A DNA stretch of 64,000 bases from Cymbidium sinense (GCA_021442155.1 CM038225.1:82596925-82660924); one strand, 5' to 3'. Counted from the stretch's first letter, positions 24,151 to 36,605 are shown. Made by a program: numbers and translations. Notes: a model not told the origin generated them from the letters alone.

Positions 24151-26942
24151 TAAGGTTTATTAACCCTTAAAAGTGTAATTATTTAAGCTCTTTGGCTTAG
24201 GACTGTTAATAAACATTCTCTAAGAGACTTCAGATGTTTGATTAGGATTAGTTTAAGTTATCAAATGATTTAATGAATTAAGGGATTTCCTTAATCCATT
24301 ATTTGATTAATATTGACCTAGGAATTTAGAAATTCAATACTCATAATCCAGAGATCAATTGGGTTTACAAATTTTCTAGCAAGTGGGATTACATGCCAAT
24401 TACAAATGTCCAAGGTTTCATCTTGAGTAGATTTTAATTTGAGAGTAATTAGGGTTTTAATTATTTCATTAAAACTTAAATTAAGCCTAATTTAATTGGA
24501 TTCAGTTAAAGATTTTATTTTTCATGGGATTTTTATTAAAATATGTTTCCAATGAGGGTTCATTCATAATTGTTGGGTTATTGGTTGATTTATTATGATT
24601 TAATTAAATTTTGGTTAATTATTTAAATTATTTAATTCATTTTATTGGTTAACTAGGTCAAATTGAGGATTATTAAGTTTAATTGAGTTTAAATGATGTT
24701 TTAATGCTCACTGAGGTTTATTAAGTTGGTCGAAGGTTATTTAGATCATTTCCATATGTTAATTTTATTAATTTTAATTTATTTAATTTAATTAGGGATT
24801 TAAGATTGAAAATTCCATTTCTCATAAGTTAAAGTGAATTAAATCATCAAAAATGTTCAACGAGTGTGTTTTAAGGTTAATTTCATTTTCCCAAAGTTTC
24901 ATATTAATTGGATTATTGGTTAGAGAGTAATTATGGTTTAATATTTTTAATTAAACCCAAATTAAGGCAAAACTATCTAATAAAAATTGGAGATTTTTAT
25001 TTTTATGGATTCTTCTCATCAAGACAAATCCATAGAGCCTTTATTTTCATTCTTATGATTTTTATTTATTTTTCTATGATTTTTAAAATTTTTATTAATT
25101 TTTTAAATAAATTAAAACCGTTATTTAATAGTTTTTAAGTGGGGAGGGGTCCACGCAGAGCGGCGGGCAGCGTCTTTCCGCGCGGCACGCATGGGTTGGT
25201 CCACGTAGAGCCACGTGGCATCCGCATCAGCAAAGTTCAAAATGTGGGATGATCCTGGACCTTCCGATTGCGGATCGGATGGTCTAGATTGTCTCCGTGG
25301 TCCTTGAGGGATTTAATCAAATCATCCTGCGCAATCAGAGCCATTCATTCCTTTCAGAAGGAACGGATGGCAAAGACTTCGTCCCCTACCCCACTTGCAT
25401 AAACCGAGAGCCGTCCATTGATTTTGGCTAATATCTTTTGATATACACAATGAAATTCGATGATTTCAATTGCAAAATGTTCAGTGGATGAAATCCTTTC
25501 AATCCATACAGCTTGATCTCACTTGAGATCAAGTTTCCTTCATGATGGACCAAGCCCAAAAAGCTTGATAAAGGTGAGGGGGCGTTAATGGCATACCTCC
25601 TGTCTAGCGATCAATGGCAATGGGATGGATCGACTCCAATAGCTTCAAAACTTTGAGGGAAGCTTGCTTGCCGAAGGAATTGGATCAACTCCTCGTGGAT
25701 TGCTCTCTAGACCAAGCTCCGCCTTCTACCCGTCGGCCTTAGTGGTTCACCAAACTTCCCGGTGGCATGAGGAGTGGGGGAATTTTTGTTTTACTTCAGT
25801 TTTGGCTTGTGAAGGTTATGGGAGGGCTGGTTTTTGCTTGAGGGGAGGTGCTTGTGTGTATTTTTTTCTTGGCCGACCCCCTCTTCCCCTCTTTTATTTC
25901 CATTCTTCTTGGATGGCCCTATGTGATTCTCCTACCCTTAACCCTTCCCATCTTGTAACGCTAACATATTAGAAAAAACCTCATGATATAGCCATCATTT
26001 CATTAAGCTCATTAAAATTTATCACTACAAAACCTTGAATTTTAGTGTGAGATGATTAATTAGCTTAATTGGGATTTAATTAAAGCCTTAATCAAATTTC
26101 ATTAAGCTCAATAAGTTTCATTTCAAATTGAATCTAATTTGGTGATTCACCTAAGCATTGGAATTGATTTTAATGGAAGTGTCTTAATCACCTTTAATTG
26201 CTTTTTAAATCTTATTTTACATCAGTCCTAATTGTTCATTGGATGATGGTTTACTTTTAATTCATTTAATTTTGAATTGATTTGAATTTTTATTTCATTT
26301 TAAGCTATTTGACCCAAATTGGGTCAAATAGGTTTAATTAGGATTCATTTGGGTCAAATGACCTATTTGACAAAATTAGATCCAATGAAGAATTATATTA
26401 TGTTCAATTATCATTTCTAAATAATTTTGAGTGATTAATTTGAGTTTATTTTGATTTGATTTGAGTTTGAACCCAATATGACCCATCTAGGCTATTTTAG
26501 ATCAAGTGATCTAATTAGCCTATCTAAGGTCTAAATGAGTTAAAATTCTTTTATAAGTGTGTTCTAATATGATTATTTGGTCAGTTGGAATATTTGCAAC
26601 ACTTTAATTTGGTCATATTTTAGGTGGGTTGACTTTTGACTAAGTGGGCTCCACTTAGGTCAAACCTATGTTGACTAAGTTTGACTTAGGATTTGACTTT
26701 TTATTTTTACCTTGATTTCTTTGATTTAATTTAATTTAATTTGATTTGGTTCATTTAGAGTTCTTTGATTTATTTGGTTTACAATGTTGAGTTCAATCCA
26801 CCTAATTCAGTTAGGTGGGAGGGTTTCCTTAGAACACTTAAATGCCCTAAATAATGAATTAGGATATTCCAATTTGGAATTAGGACATCCCAATTACTAA
26901 GTTTAAATTTCAAGCTAACCTCACTCAAAAATGAGGTCAACA

Positions 26943-27184
26943 CTACATATTAAAGTTTTAAAAAATTCTACGTAAAAATCCATATAGTTGAAATATTCAA
27001 TCAACACGGCTATCATTAGGGTAGTAGGAGATAGTAACTTACTATCATTTTATAGAATTAGCTTCTATGAGATTTTATTAAGTTGAGAAAGTTATAACAA
27101 CATTATTAGATTTTGTTGATCCGGACTCAATCATACGACCAAATCGGGAGATCAACTAGTGCAGCATCCTCAAACATAAATTTA
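26943..27184. other. Spacer between LTR 2 and the hAT element
   Basis: About 240 bp of AT-rich sequence flanking LTR 2. I see no gene or repeat in it. Confidence 0.5.
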
Positions 27185-27201
27185 ATGGTTAATAAAGTTA
27201 T

Positions 27202-27318
<117 letters not shown>

Positions 27319-27419
27319 CTCATGTTCAAAATAGCTTGTTAACAGAGTGTTCACATTCAGCTCGAAAAATTTTTTATGTTCATTTTAGACTCGTGTTCGG
27401 CTTGAAATTGGCTTAATTT

Positions 27420-28783
27420 ACTATTTTTAAAAATGATAAATTTTATTAATTTTAATTAAAAAATTCTTCTAATAAATAAGAAATCTACTTTTTTAGTTGA
27501 ATCATATACAATTTATGATAAACAAAAAAGTAATACCTAATTATAAATCAGAAAAATAAAAGAAGTATAATATACACATTTATATAATATAAATTTTATT
27601 TTTACACAAAAATTTATTACATATTAAATTGCTAACTTATACAATTACAAGTGATAATAATAAATTCAACCTAAAAATTTACATGATTATATAAAATCAA
27701 CAATTTGATTCAATACAAGCCAAAAAAACCCTAATTCTTAATAACAACTACATAGAAAATGCCAAGTATATTACAATTTATACATTTACGTAATTACAAC
27801 AGTGGCTCTCCAAGGCTTCAACATCCTTCAATTTTCAAATTAATTATTCTCAACTCTTAATAATTCATTATTCAATGGAGTTAATTATTGTATAGCCTCA
27901 TCGATAATAAATATGCACTTCATGTAAACAAAATAACCAAAAATATATATAAGAAAATTAATGAATGGGCTCAAAAAATTAAAATAAGTAACCATTAATG
28001 CAGTCAATAACTTATTGGTTGTTTAAATAAAAAACTACAAAAAAGATGGTAAAAAAAAGATTAACAATAGTGAAAGTGTAGTGGAAAATCAAATGCATAA
28101 TGAAAAACCCAAAATTATAGTAAAAATCAAAAACACACAACTTAATCTTTAATATAGCAACAAACATAAATCACAAAAACTTAAATTGAAGCTCTAAAAA
28201 TATAAGCAATCAAACTATAAATCTAAGTTGTATCTCATGTATTTATTGATATTATCATCATAGCCCATTAAAAACTACCAAGTCTGCAGAAACTCATTAA
28301 TGTAGTAATGTAGCACAAGTGACAAGACCAAGTATAGCATATGATGATCTTAACTCTTAAGAATAAAAAGATAAAAACATGACAATTATGTACAAGAAAC
28401 CAACTTACAAAAAAAAAGTAGAAGCTTTATAGCTTCAAACTAAATTATAGAAATCAATCTAGTGAACCAATAATCAAAATCAACCAAAATTAAGTAGCGG
28501 ATTGCTAAATTTAAGCAACCAAGCAAAAAACCCAAAATATTACACTTGTAATCGAGAAATAGAAGAAAAGTCCAACATCAAATATAATAGCCATTGCCAA
28601 GTACATGCAGAAGATTAGAAGGACTGAAATACATCAAAAATCTAACATCAATAAAAGACCAAACATGACATAACTACATGAACTCATTATTCTAGCATAA
28701 TTGACAAGACCAAGTATAACATATGTTGATCTTTACTCTTAAGATTAAAAGTATAGCGGTCAACTATTACATATAAGAAACCA
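27420..28783. other. hAT left arm, non-coding, with a 390-bp-spaced direct repeat
   Basis: AT-rich, no recognisable coding sequence on either strand. A segment of about 110 bp (AACTCATTA ... AAGAAACCAA) occurs at 28291-28402 and again at 28681-28783, sharing GACAAGACCAAGTATA and GATCTT.ACTCTTAAGA. It looks like a local tandem duplication of about 390 bp with diverged interior. I cannot say whether it is transposase intron, 3' UTR or filler. Confidence 0.55.
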
Positions 28784-28962
28784 AAAGGAGATATTTTTGG
28801 CAATTATAAATTATTTGAGTTGTTCTTATGGTCTGAGAGCTTGGTGGCCAAACATTAGCAATCTTTGGTGGGAGCGCTAGTTATCCAACATATCTTATTT
28901 CCTCACCTCCAATACCCAAGTTCTCTCAACCTCACCAAAAGAAAGAACGTCCACTTCCATCA
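28784..28962 (+). mobile_element. 5' LTR remnant: R-U5 only
   Basis: Matches 41737-41915 of the 3' LTR from about AAAGG onward, and ends ..CATCA at 28962. The U3 part of the 3' LTR, including the TATAAATA box at 41711-41718, has no counterpart upstream of 28784. Homology begins about 25 bp after that TATA box, where transcription would start. Confidence 0.8.
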
Positions 28963-28966
28963 AATT

Positions 28967-28980
28967 TGGTATCATAACGA
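28967..28980 (+). other. Primer-binding site (initiator tRNA-Met type)
   Basis: TGGTATCATAACGA, 4 nt after the LTR end, matches the first eight bases of the common plant site TGGTATCAGAGC that pairs with the 3' end of tRNA-Met, then diverges. Confidence 0.8.
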
Positions 28981-29732
28981 AGCCTAGAATGAGAAAATTT
29001 GGTCAAAAGTTTGCTTCAACGAAGGGAGCATCTCAAGTGTTGGACTTGTCTTCAAACTTGTGAGTTTTTCTTGGGCTTGTAAAGTTAATTAATTTTCTTT
29101 TATATGATAGTTTAAATATATATTAGTAGCTTGGAAAGATATATATATTTCTTGCAAGTTAATGGTGCTAGCATAAAATTTTATTTAGTAAGCTCCATAA
29201 TATGATTTAGTCATTTTTCGATTGTGTGAACTTGCGCCAACTCCGCCACACCCCCCTCCCCAAAAAAAAAATTTAAGAGAACACCTTAGCGAGGTAGTGC
29301 TTCACCCTAAAAATAACTTACCCATTAGTGTAAATCAAAATCTAATTACTTGCTTATTATCTTTGTTATTATTTATGGCTAATTTTAGAAATTTCTCTAA
29401 TTAATTTATGATAACTTGCTTTTTTAAAAAAATAGAGGCTTGATAAATTTGAGCATTTTTTTTCATTGCATTAAAAAAATAAAAAATTGTATGCATAATA
29501 ATATAAGTGTGTTAAACTTAATGATTTTGAAAGTTAAATAGAACTTTGTCAAAAAAATCTAAACTGGCTAAGGAGAGCTCGGGACTTAAGTGGTCTTCTA
29601 CCCCCTCCTCACCTGGAAGTTCTCTTAGCCTAAAATTTCACTTTGATTGCACAATTATTATGCTTGTTTATTTTATTTCATTTTTTTATTTGATCTCTAT
29701 TCATACATCTTTTTTTCTTTAAAAAAAATTAT

Positions 29733-30744
29733 ATGACACTAAAATCTCTCTCTCAAGATCAAGTTAAAAATTTGACTAGAATAGTTGATGCCTTAGATCT
29801 TAGGATCCATGACAATGAATTAAACACTCAACAAATATTAAAAGAAAGTAAGAATCAAATGTAAGAACTTAAAGAATAAATGCAGACTCTTATAGCTCAT
29901 TTAAAAAATAATAGAGTACCAACTCCTCCTCCAATACCTGCTCTGACTGTGCCTATAGGGATATGTGAAGAAGATTCATATCCAAATCATAGAAAAAACC
30001 AACCACTTAGAAGACCACCAATTGTTAGAAATGGTTGAAGAGGAGAAAAATATTTTAAGTCTACAGAAGACCTTAATGATCTATCTCAAAGAGTTAAAGT
30101 AGAAGCCCCTACTTTTTATGGTATAAATGACCCAAATAAATTTCTCGATTGGTTAGTTTAAATGGGCAACTTCTTTGATTGGTATAAAATGGATGATTAT
30201 CAAATGGTTACTTTTACTAAAATGAAATTGATAGGACATGCTAAAATTTATTGGACAAATATTTTAGCTAAAGAACAAATATTAGGAAGGACAAAACTCA
30301 CTTGGATAGAAATAAAAAAAATATTGAGAACAAAGTACTATCTTAAGCATCATGATAAGAACCTGCATATTCAATTATTAACTTTGAGATAAGGTAATCA
30401 TCTTATAAATAAATACTTGAATACTTTTGAAAATCTAGTTTCTAGAACTAATTGTGTTGATAATGATTGGCAATTACCCAATAAATTTGTTATTGGACTT
30501 AAGACTGACAGCAAAAATAAAGTTGAATTATTTGACCCAAAATTATTAGAGGAAGCATTTCATTATGTATTATTGGTTAAACAACAAAATAAATCTGCTT
30601 CCATCTTTAAAACTAAAAGTCAAGTACCTTCCATTTCATCCTATCGAACTATTATTAGACCCACCCATCCAAATGGCTCGACCCATTTGCCTAAACCTTC
30701 AATTGAAGGGAGATCTAAGAGCGTTAGGGAAGTAATATGTTTTA
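29733..30744 (+). pseudogene. gag of the chromodomain-type element, split by the MULE
   Basis: A Met codon at 29733 opens a hydrophilic, coiled-coil-like N-terminus (SQDQVKNLTRIVDALDLRIH). After a few stops it reaches the capsid-like core: NDPNKFLDWL, then NFFDWYKMDDYQMVTFTKMKL and ARIYW-type LIGHAKIYWTNI (30162-30392), then KFVIGLK (30417-30758). The frame ends just after VICF, the first Cys of the zinc knuckle. The rest of the knuckle (Cys, His, Cys) is at 37588-37640 beyond the MULE. Gag packages element RNA. Stops near 29850, 30035, 30160 and 30390 inactivate it. Confidence 0.85.
30736..30744. repeat. MULE target-site duplication, left copy
   Basis: TATGTTTTA, matching TATATTCTA at 37579-37587 in 7 of 9 positions, both differences being transitions. 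Nine bases is the usual Mutator duplication. Skipping the MULE and one copy keeps the gag frame through the zinc knuckle, which independently supports this choice of boundary. Confidence 0.75.
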
Positions 30745-30837
30745 CGGTTTATTTTTAATTTAAGTATGCTTTAAAATGTAATTAGTACTTTAAGTATTAT
30801 TAAAAAATTTAAATATAGGTATAGTCGCCCATTTAGT
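30745..30837 (+). repeat. MULE left terminal inverted repeat
   Basis: Pairs with 37484-37578. It reads GGTTTATTTTTAATTT at the outer end against GGAAAATTTTCTAATTT for the right end, then matches closely up to CATTTAGT. Confidence 0.8.
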
Positions 30838-31089
30838 ATGATTAGCTCTTGTCAAATCTAATGACAGCAAATAGTTTGTGTGGTACAGATTAATCACCAG
30901 TTTACTAGCTTTGTAATAATTAGTTGCCCGCTTAACGACTAGATCAGTAGCAAGCTAGCCTGCTAATTGGGGACTAGATAGATAATTTTTTTATTTCAAT
31001 TTACACTAAGTCATTAAGCATATTCAAGTTGTTAAGGTGAATTAATATTAGGCATATTGAAGTCATTAAGGATATGTACACTAGAGCTA

Positions 31090-31540
31090 TTACATCAAGG
31101 ATCGGCTTTAAGCCCTTATCTTTTTGCTTTAGATATGGATGTTCTTACTAGGCATTTATAGGAAGACTATTGAGGATCGATAATTTTTTACCGATAGTTG
31201 ATGTAAATGACTTGAATATTAGGCATATTCAAGTCATTTACATCAAGGATCAACAATTTTTTTACCTTGGTGTATGCTTTTTGCTAATGTCATTCTTGTT
31301 TTTGATAAGACTATTGAGTGAGTCCAAGAGAAGCTTGAATTATGGAGGTCAATCTTAGAGTCTAAAGGTTTTCGCTTAAGTAGATCTAAAACTAAATATA
31401 TGGGGTGTAATTTTAGTTGTAGAAGTTACAGTGGTAGTGTTGTGACATTAGGTGAACAAGTCATTAAAAAGAGTGACCGATTCAAATATTTAGGCTCTAT
31501 GGTTCAAAATGATGGTGAAATAGCAGTAAAAAAGAAAAGA
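31090..31540 (+). pseudogene. RTE-like LINE reverse transcriptase fragment inside the MULE
   Basis: Plus-strand frames contain LHQGSALSPYLFALDMDVLT-like sequence (about 31090-31155), WCMLFA- and ETIE-like pieces near 31265-31315, and [20 protein letters not shown] followed by TKYMGCNF and [16 protein letters not shown] (31330-31520). This is the C-terminal half of the RT of RTE-type plant LINEs. An inserted palindromic segment (31170-31250) disrupts it. Both ends are missing; it is a dead fragment captured or inserted in the MULE. Confidence 0.75.
31200..31244. repeat. Perfect palindrome, 20-bp arms, 5-nt loop
   Basis: Arm 31200-31219 is the exact reverse complement of 31225-31244, with TAGGC as loop. 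Related single-arm sequence occurs just upstream (CATATTCAAGT near 31019; GGCATATTGAAGTCATTA near 31054). It interrupts the RTE-like RT fragment. Confidence 0.95.
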
Positions 31541-31747
31541 GAAAATTACTTGTATCTAAACACATAGAAGATTACCAAAATAATGCAATACAATAAAGTT
31601 CTAAGATATACACAAAGAAATGAAATATCTATTATATCACAATTCAAAAAGAAAAATAAAACATACATGAACTAATGTAATACAGACGCATAGGCTACAC
31701 TATCCTAAACAGCTAATGCCTCTATCGTTTGCATGGAATCACACCAC

Positions 31748-33900
31748 TCACAGGAGTATATTGATCAGGTGCACGTGATGGATGATCACGCAGCTGATGA
31801 TGACCCTCCAATGCAAGATCTTTAGTAGTCTACGTAGGATAGTCCTGTGATGGGAATAAAGGCAGTTGTGACTCATAGATAGGCTAGTATGTAGAAGGAC
31901 CTGGATTAGCATATGTAGATGGTCTAGCGCCCCAGTCATGCTATGGGACATCCTCTGTAGGCTCCAATCCATAACGTGGGTTGCCGATATATACCCATAA
32001 CCTCAAGCCTCAAAATAATACCTCGTACCTATCTACAGCTCCTTGTAACTCGTGCTTATCTGTATGGCTAAAGTACGGCTGAAAGATGTCCTAAGTCGCC
32101 AAGATGTGCTTTGACTGCATGAAAAAATAGAGTTTAAAATTAGCCTCAAGTAGGTATATAACATATTAAATTTAACAAAATATGCACTCTACAGGTGCTT
32201 TAAGATAGTAAGTAGTGTGAGGATCTATCGGCTAGTAAAAATAGAGAAGCTCAAGATCTACACCAGCACATGTACTGATTGATAGCCATCAGTCTATCCT
32301 CATCTTTATTCAAGCCCTCGACTATGTAATTCCTCTGCCTCTCCCAAGCAATAATGTGCACCTGATGGTAATTAACTTAGTCTACATCTGCTTTACCTCG
32401 ACCATCAACCCTTTTGAAAGTAGGGTCTATAGGTGCCACATCAACTCTGGGTATGAGTCCAAACTGACTTAACACTCAATCAGGTAAGTGCCACTCCACC
32501 CTCTTCCAGTTGATGAGTGGGACTCATGCTAATCACATATCGAGACTACTGAGCATGTACTGGACATGCATTGCGTGATCTTCTCAGTCTATGGCTCCCA
32601 AATCACCTGCACATATTAAAAATTATATTAAATTGGTATACACATTACAGAAATTAAATTGAATAACTACACTACAAGTAATACATGTGTATGCAGAAAA
32701 CTAACTAGCTCATTTCTATATAATGCCACATTCGCCATTAACATCTGGCGAACATATCGCTCATTCCACCTGTGCACACAACACATTAAAAATAAACATA
32801 TAAGCAAAATTTTGAAATTGCAAGAATTAAAGTATACCTCAATCCAATGCTGAGCTCTTCAAGATCACTTGGATATGGCACATGCAGGGTCGGCCTCCCC
32901 ACATTAAGATGCTCCCAAGACTATATTTGTAGAAGGTGTAAGCAGATAACCATATTGGCATTGCTAGGCCTAGTAGACTCGGACAACTCCCTGTACAGGT
33001 GCACCAGAATTGCTCCCCCTATAGACAGTGTACTGAATGCATCTAGGTCCTCAAGTAGTGGAAGATACTATAGATGAACCTCAAATCTTGACATGTTTGG
33101 TAGTAGGAACCACCCAATAAATAAAATAAATACATTGAACTCTGTTTCTCGATGGATGGGCACTCTTTGTAGAAAGACCTATTTGGGTTTTTTTGATCCA
33201 TCCTAAAGATCGATGTGATGTGTCAGAGATATAGGGGATGTTGACCTACAACTCATGCATAGCCGACAGTTCCCCTTCCCCAATAATAATTGGGCCAATA
33301 ATAGATGACCCATTAATGAAGAAACCCAGGATCATTGCCACATCCTAAAGCATCACTGTCATCTCACCAATGGTAAGGTGGAAGGTATTGGTCTGTAGAG
33401 ACCATCTCTCAACCAGAGTAGTAAGTAGATGATCTTCCAAGAGAATGAAGCATAGCTGATTAGCACACTGTAGGCCTACTGCTTGCATGCCAGAGATGAA
33501 TCTCCTAAAAGTGATTGGACATTCCTTCAACATAAGAAAGTAGGCAGCGACCTCTAGAATAGTGCTCTACAATAAACAAAAAAGGATCAAACATTAGTCA
33601 AACCAGTACTCCTATGCATGTGTAACATAGAAACTGAAATTAAAATAACACTTATAGTATCGGGGTGGGTGGCTCTATGCCGACCACGTAGGGATCCAAT
33701 GCTAGGGTGGACCTTTGGAGGTGGCTGCTCTGACTATGTGGTGTTCTCCCTAGCATGACCCTGACACCTACATCTAACAAGGGGGGTGCTCCTCGACCAT
33801 CATACCTGTTGAAAGAAACATATGTAGTAGACAGTGTCAAGAAATTATAAAATTTAAATGAAAAATTGTAGCATAAAGTAAGCTAAAAAGGAGTACTGCA
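31748..33900 (-). pseudogene. Plant mobile domain (PMD) protein gene in the MULE
   Basis: The best part (33345-33533) reads FISGMQAVGLQCANQLCF, then LLTTLVERWSLQTNTFHLTI and GEMTVML, the N-terminal signature of the plant mobile domain (PF10536), where LVERWRPETHTFHLP-GE-TVTL is typical. Continuing leftward in other frames are LGF.INGSSIIGP (near 33300), GGAILVHLYREL (near 33000) and SWEHLNVGRP (near 32890), the later blocks. A proline/serine-rich tail follows (about 31750-32000). PMD proteins in plants occur both as host genes and in transposons. Stops and frameshifts make this copy a pseudogene; introns may explain some breaks. Confidence 0.75.
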
Positions 33901-34079
33901 ACCTACCTAAAAATTCTTATAAGGAGCATAGTGCATATAAATGCATAGCTGTTGTAACTACAACATACCTTCTACTGTTGACATTGTGTGAGCATTATGA
34001 GTCAGAATTAACCATATCTTCATAGGATCTGCTCTATTTCTCTATTTTCATCCATTGTATTTTTGAACCTAGTGGTACG

Positions 34080-36605
34080 AGGTCTACCTGACCTTCTACG
34101 AAAATTAGGTGATAGCAATTCTATTAAACCTTGCTCAGCACTATAAGTTGGCCAATCAGAATGGTCAATCAAAATGTGGAACTCAGCTAAATATGTGAGC
34201 TTATACTAATGCAAAGTATAATACTGTGAGATACACATCAGGTGATTTAATCTTCTGAACCCCAGCACAACAATACCATGAGGGCATGATAAATGATATA
34301 TAACTGTCTTATTACAACTGCAGCTACACTAACCATTATTTAATAAATCAACTCTAAATGATCAACTTAACTTATCAAACACCTACATCTCTCTAGGGTT
34401 GATGTTCATTGATTCTGGAAAATATCTAGCTTCCCTTTCATTATGTTGTAACATGGTTGATACCCTTTGGGAGAACATAGATAAATTAGCCTCCTATTAC
34501 TGAGTTGCAGTGGCAAGTCTTTTCATGAATAGTGCAACTAAATTATAATTAATAGTAGTGATTAGCGCTTGAATTAGCAAACCACATGCACATTTAAGAA
34601 CACCATTGAAACAGTCAGATGCATTTGTCATCATTGTACCTTAATGCATTCCACCATCATGCACTAGTGACCATTTAACTGGGTCTTGCTCCACAATCCA
34701 TTTGTGAGCTTCTTCTTTAACTTTTTTTATATCTGTCATATATCGATTAAACTCACGAATGTCATCAGTATTTTCAACCATATACATTTTCTTGCAAAGA
34801 AATTCCACATCACCAATTCTCAATTTGTGTTTCACCTTTTTGAAATTCTCACGCAGATGATGCAAGTAGTGCTTGTGAGCGGGCCAGGGAAAATATCTCT
34901 GCACCCATGCAACAAGACAATATGTTTATCAGATATTATACACAAATCACATCTATTTGACACCACAGGTATCATATCATATGAACACATTAAGAACCAC
35001 AACCAAGAATCAATCGACTTAGACTCAACGATAGTAAAGGAAAGAGGAAACAAACTATTGTTTCCATCTATTCCAATAACAGTAGGTAATATACCACGGT
35101 ATTTTCCCAATAAAATGTACCATCTAAACTGAGGATAGGGTGACAACTGCCCCAGCCCAAAATAGAAGGACCAAATGCTCAAAAAAGTCTCTGAAATTAC
35201 TATGTACTGCTAGATTGCATTCTGTATAGTGTACCAGGTAAAGTAGTACAAACTGCTTTCATGAAAAGGCTGAGAGTTCTATAAGACTCTTCTCAACTAC
35301 CAAAAATTACTTTTATTACCTTACGTCGAGCATCCCAGGCCTTCATGTAGGAAAATTTTACATTAAACTTTGATTCCATTCTACCTAAAATCTCCCTAAA
35401 TTTTAGATCAATTTGATGCCTGATTACAGATATAATGAAAGAAGCAATGAATTTGGAACTGCACTATCGATGACCACCAGTAGTCACTGCATTGATACAT
35501 TTGTGGTGATCCCTAACTCTTGAGATTCTCCAGGCACCCCCTAGATGTCTGCTGCTGCTACAATACATATGCTAATTACATGCTCTATTAAGATTATCAT
35601 TATGTACGCATATCACAGTATAGTTCTTCTAGTTTGAGGTAATTGTTTGGAATTGAACATTATTAACTATACACCATCCAATAATAGGAAACTGAAGGCT
35701 CCTTTTACTTATGAAACACATTCTTTCTACAAGATCACCTAGGATTTCAACATCATCTATTAGGGCATTTTCATGAGATGGACCGTCAAAATAAATATCA
35801 CTGTCCCACTCTCTCGTGATTTGACACATTCGAACATACTCATTATTAGACAATATTTGGCATTCACTATCAATATTCTAGAATGAATGATTCTTTAACA
35901 GATCCTGACTGGCTATGTTATCAAAATAAATATCATTGTCCCACTCTCTCATGATTCTGGAATGAATGATTCTTTAATAGAGTCACTACTTGAGCCACTG
36001 CTCATAGTCTCATACACATCATCGCCTATAGCACTCTGAGACACATATGGTTTCTCTGACCGATAAATAACATCATCACTGCTATGACACTCATAAGTAC
36101 CATGACATACATTGCTATTAAATATTAACAGCATAAGCAGGGAAAGATAAACAAGGTATTACTTGGGAATCAATTCGTCAAAGCTGCTCTGTGTCACTAG
36201 AGGACAAAGTGTGATGAAATCCTGTATATGTATCGATGGTATATCTGCTAATCTTAACACTGGATCAGCTGATGTGGATGCAACATTAGCATCCTAGACT
36301 TCCACATACAACACTAATATATGACGAGAAGCTTCGTCCAGTATAACGTCACAAACATCATCATCAGAAATAGCAGATGCTATAAATCCATTATCCACCG
36401 GATAACGACATATAAAACTGACTGTGTGACACTCTGAATCAATGTGCAAAGATCTCATAATTCTTTGTTTCAATTCTAATATGGTCCTGTGTCGTAGAAC
36501 CTTAACTGGATGATTTTGATCACCCACATAACTTAGAATGAACTGCTCATCGACACTTAGTTCGCCTCCATAGAATAGGATCAAACAAACAAACTCTCTA
36601 ATCAT
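34080..36605 (-). pseudogene. MULE transposase (mudrA-like)
   Basis: Starts at 36605 with MIREFVCLILFYGGELS and CRYPVDNGFIASAISDDDV, a typical MULE N-terminal domain. Acidic middle frames follow (35949-36134, 35629-35853). The catalytic region (34832-35182) has LDGTF in one frame, then TVIGIDGNNSLFPLSFTIVE and SIDSWLWFL, and a later ISDKH Asp block. A frame with RYFPWPAHKHYLHHLRENFK (34641-34904) follows. Near 34279-34330 is a SWIM-type finger (CSC ... CPH), and near 34080-34108 an RRRSGRP AT-hook-like end. In active elements this enzyme cuts and joins transposon ends. Frameshifts at about 35180 and 34900 and other stops inactivate it. Confidence 0.85.
35788..35957. repeat. Short direct duplication inside the transposase gene
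   Basis: TCAAAATAAATATCACTGTC (35788 region) recurs as TCAAAATAAATATCATTGTC (35920 region) with CCCACTCTCTC after both. GAATGAATGATTCTTTAA occurs at about 35880 and 35960. The encoded acidic E-W-D-x-D-I-Y-F-D motif is therefore repeated. Confidence 0.8.

Larger units (their letters stand above)
20434..26942 (-). mobile_element. LTR 2 of the Tat/Ogre-type family (5' LTR of element 2, about 6.5 kb)
   Basis: Starts with TG at 20434 beside the primer site and ends with GAGGTCAACA at 26942, so the minus strand begins TGTTGACCTC as LTR 1 does. Colinear blocks with LTR 1: the AAAGTAGAATAGGGTTTATTTTAA region near 20640, TAGTTAATTATATC near 20700, the promoter palindrome, the GC-rich island at 25139-25400 and the GGTCAA-rich part near 26300-26700. 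It is clearly diverged from LTR 1, so the two are not the paired LTRs of one recent insertion. No gene is recognised in it; the 102-residue frame at 25664-25972 has no support. Confidence 0.8.

Noticed and set aside
25664..25972. 102-codon ORF in a GC-richer patch of LTR 2
   Set aside because: No recognisable domain, not conserved in the corresponding part of LTR 1.
9456..26942. A single element with LTR 1 as 3' LTR and LTR 2 as 5' LTR and a 3 kb internal region
   Set aside because: LTR 1 is followed by its own primer site, leader and gag-pol, so it acts as a 5' LTR; no polypurine tract is seen before 17394; and the LTRs are strongly diverged.
34686..35132. 148-codon plus-strand ORF
   Set aside because: Antisense shadow of the MULE transposase catalytic region.
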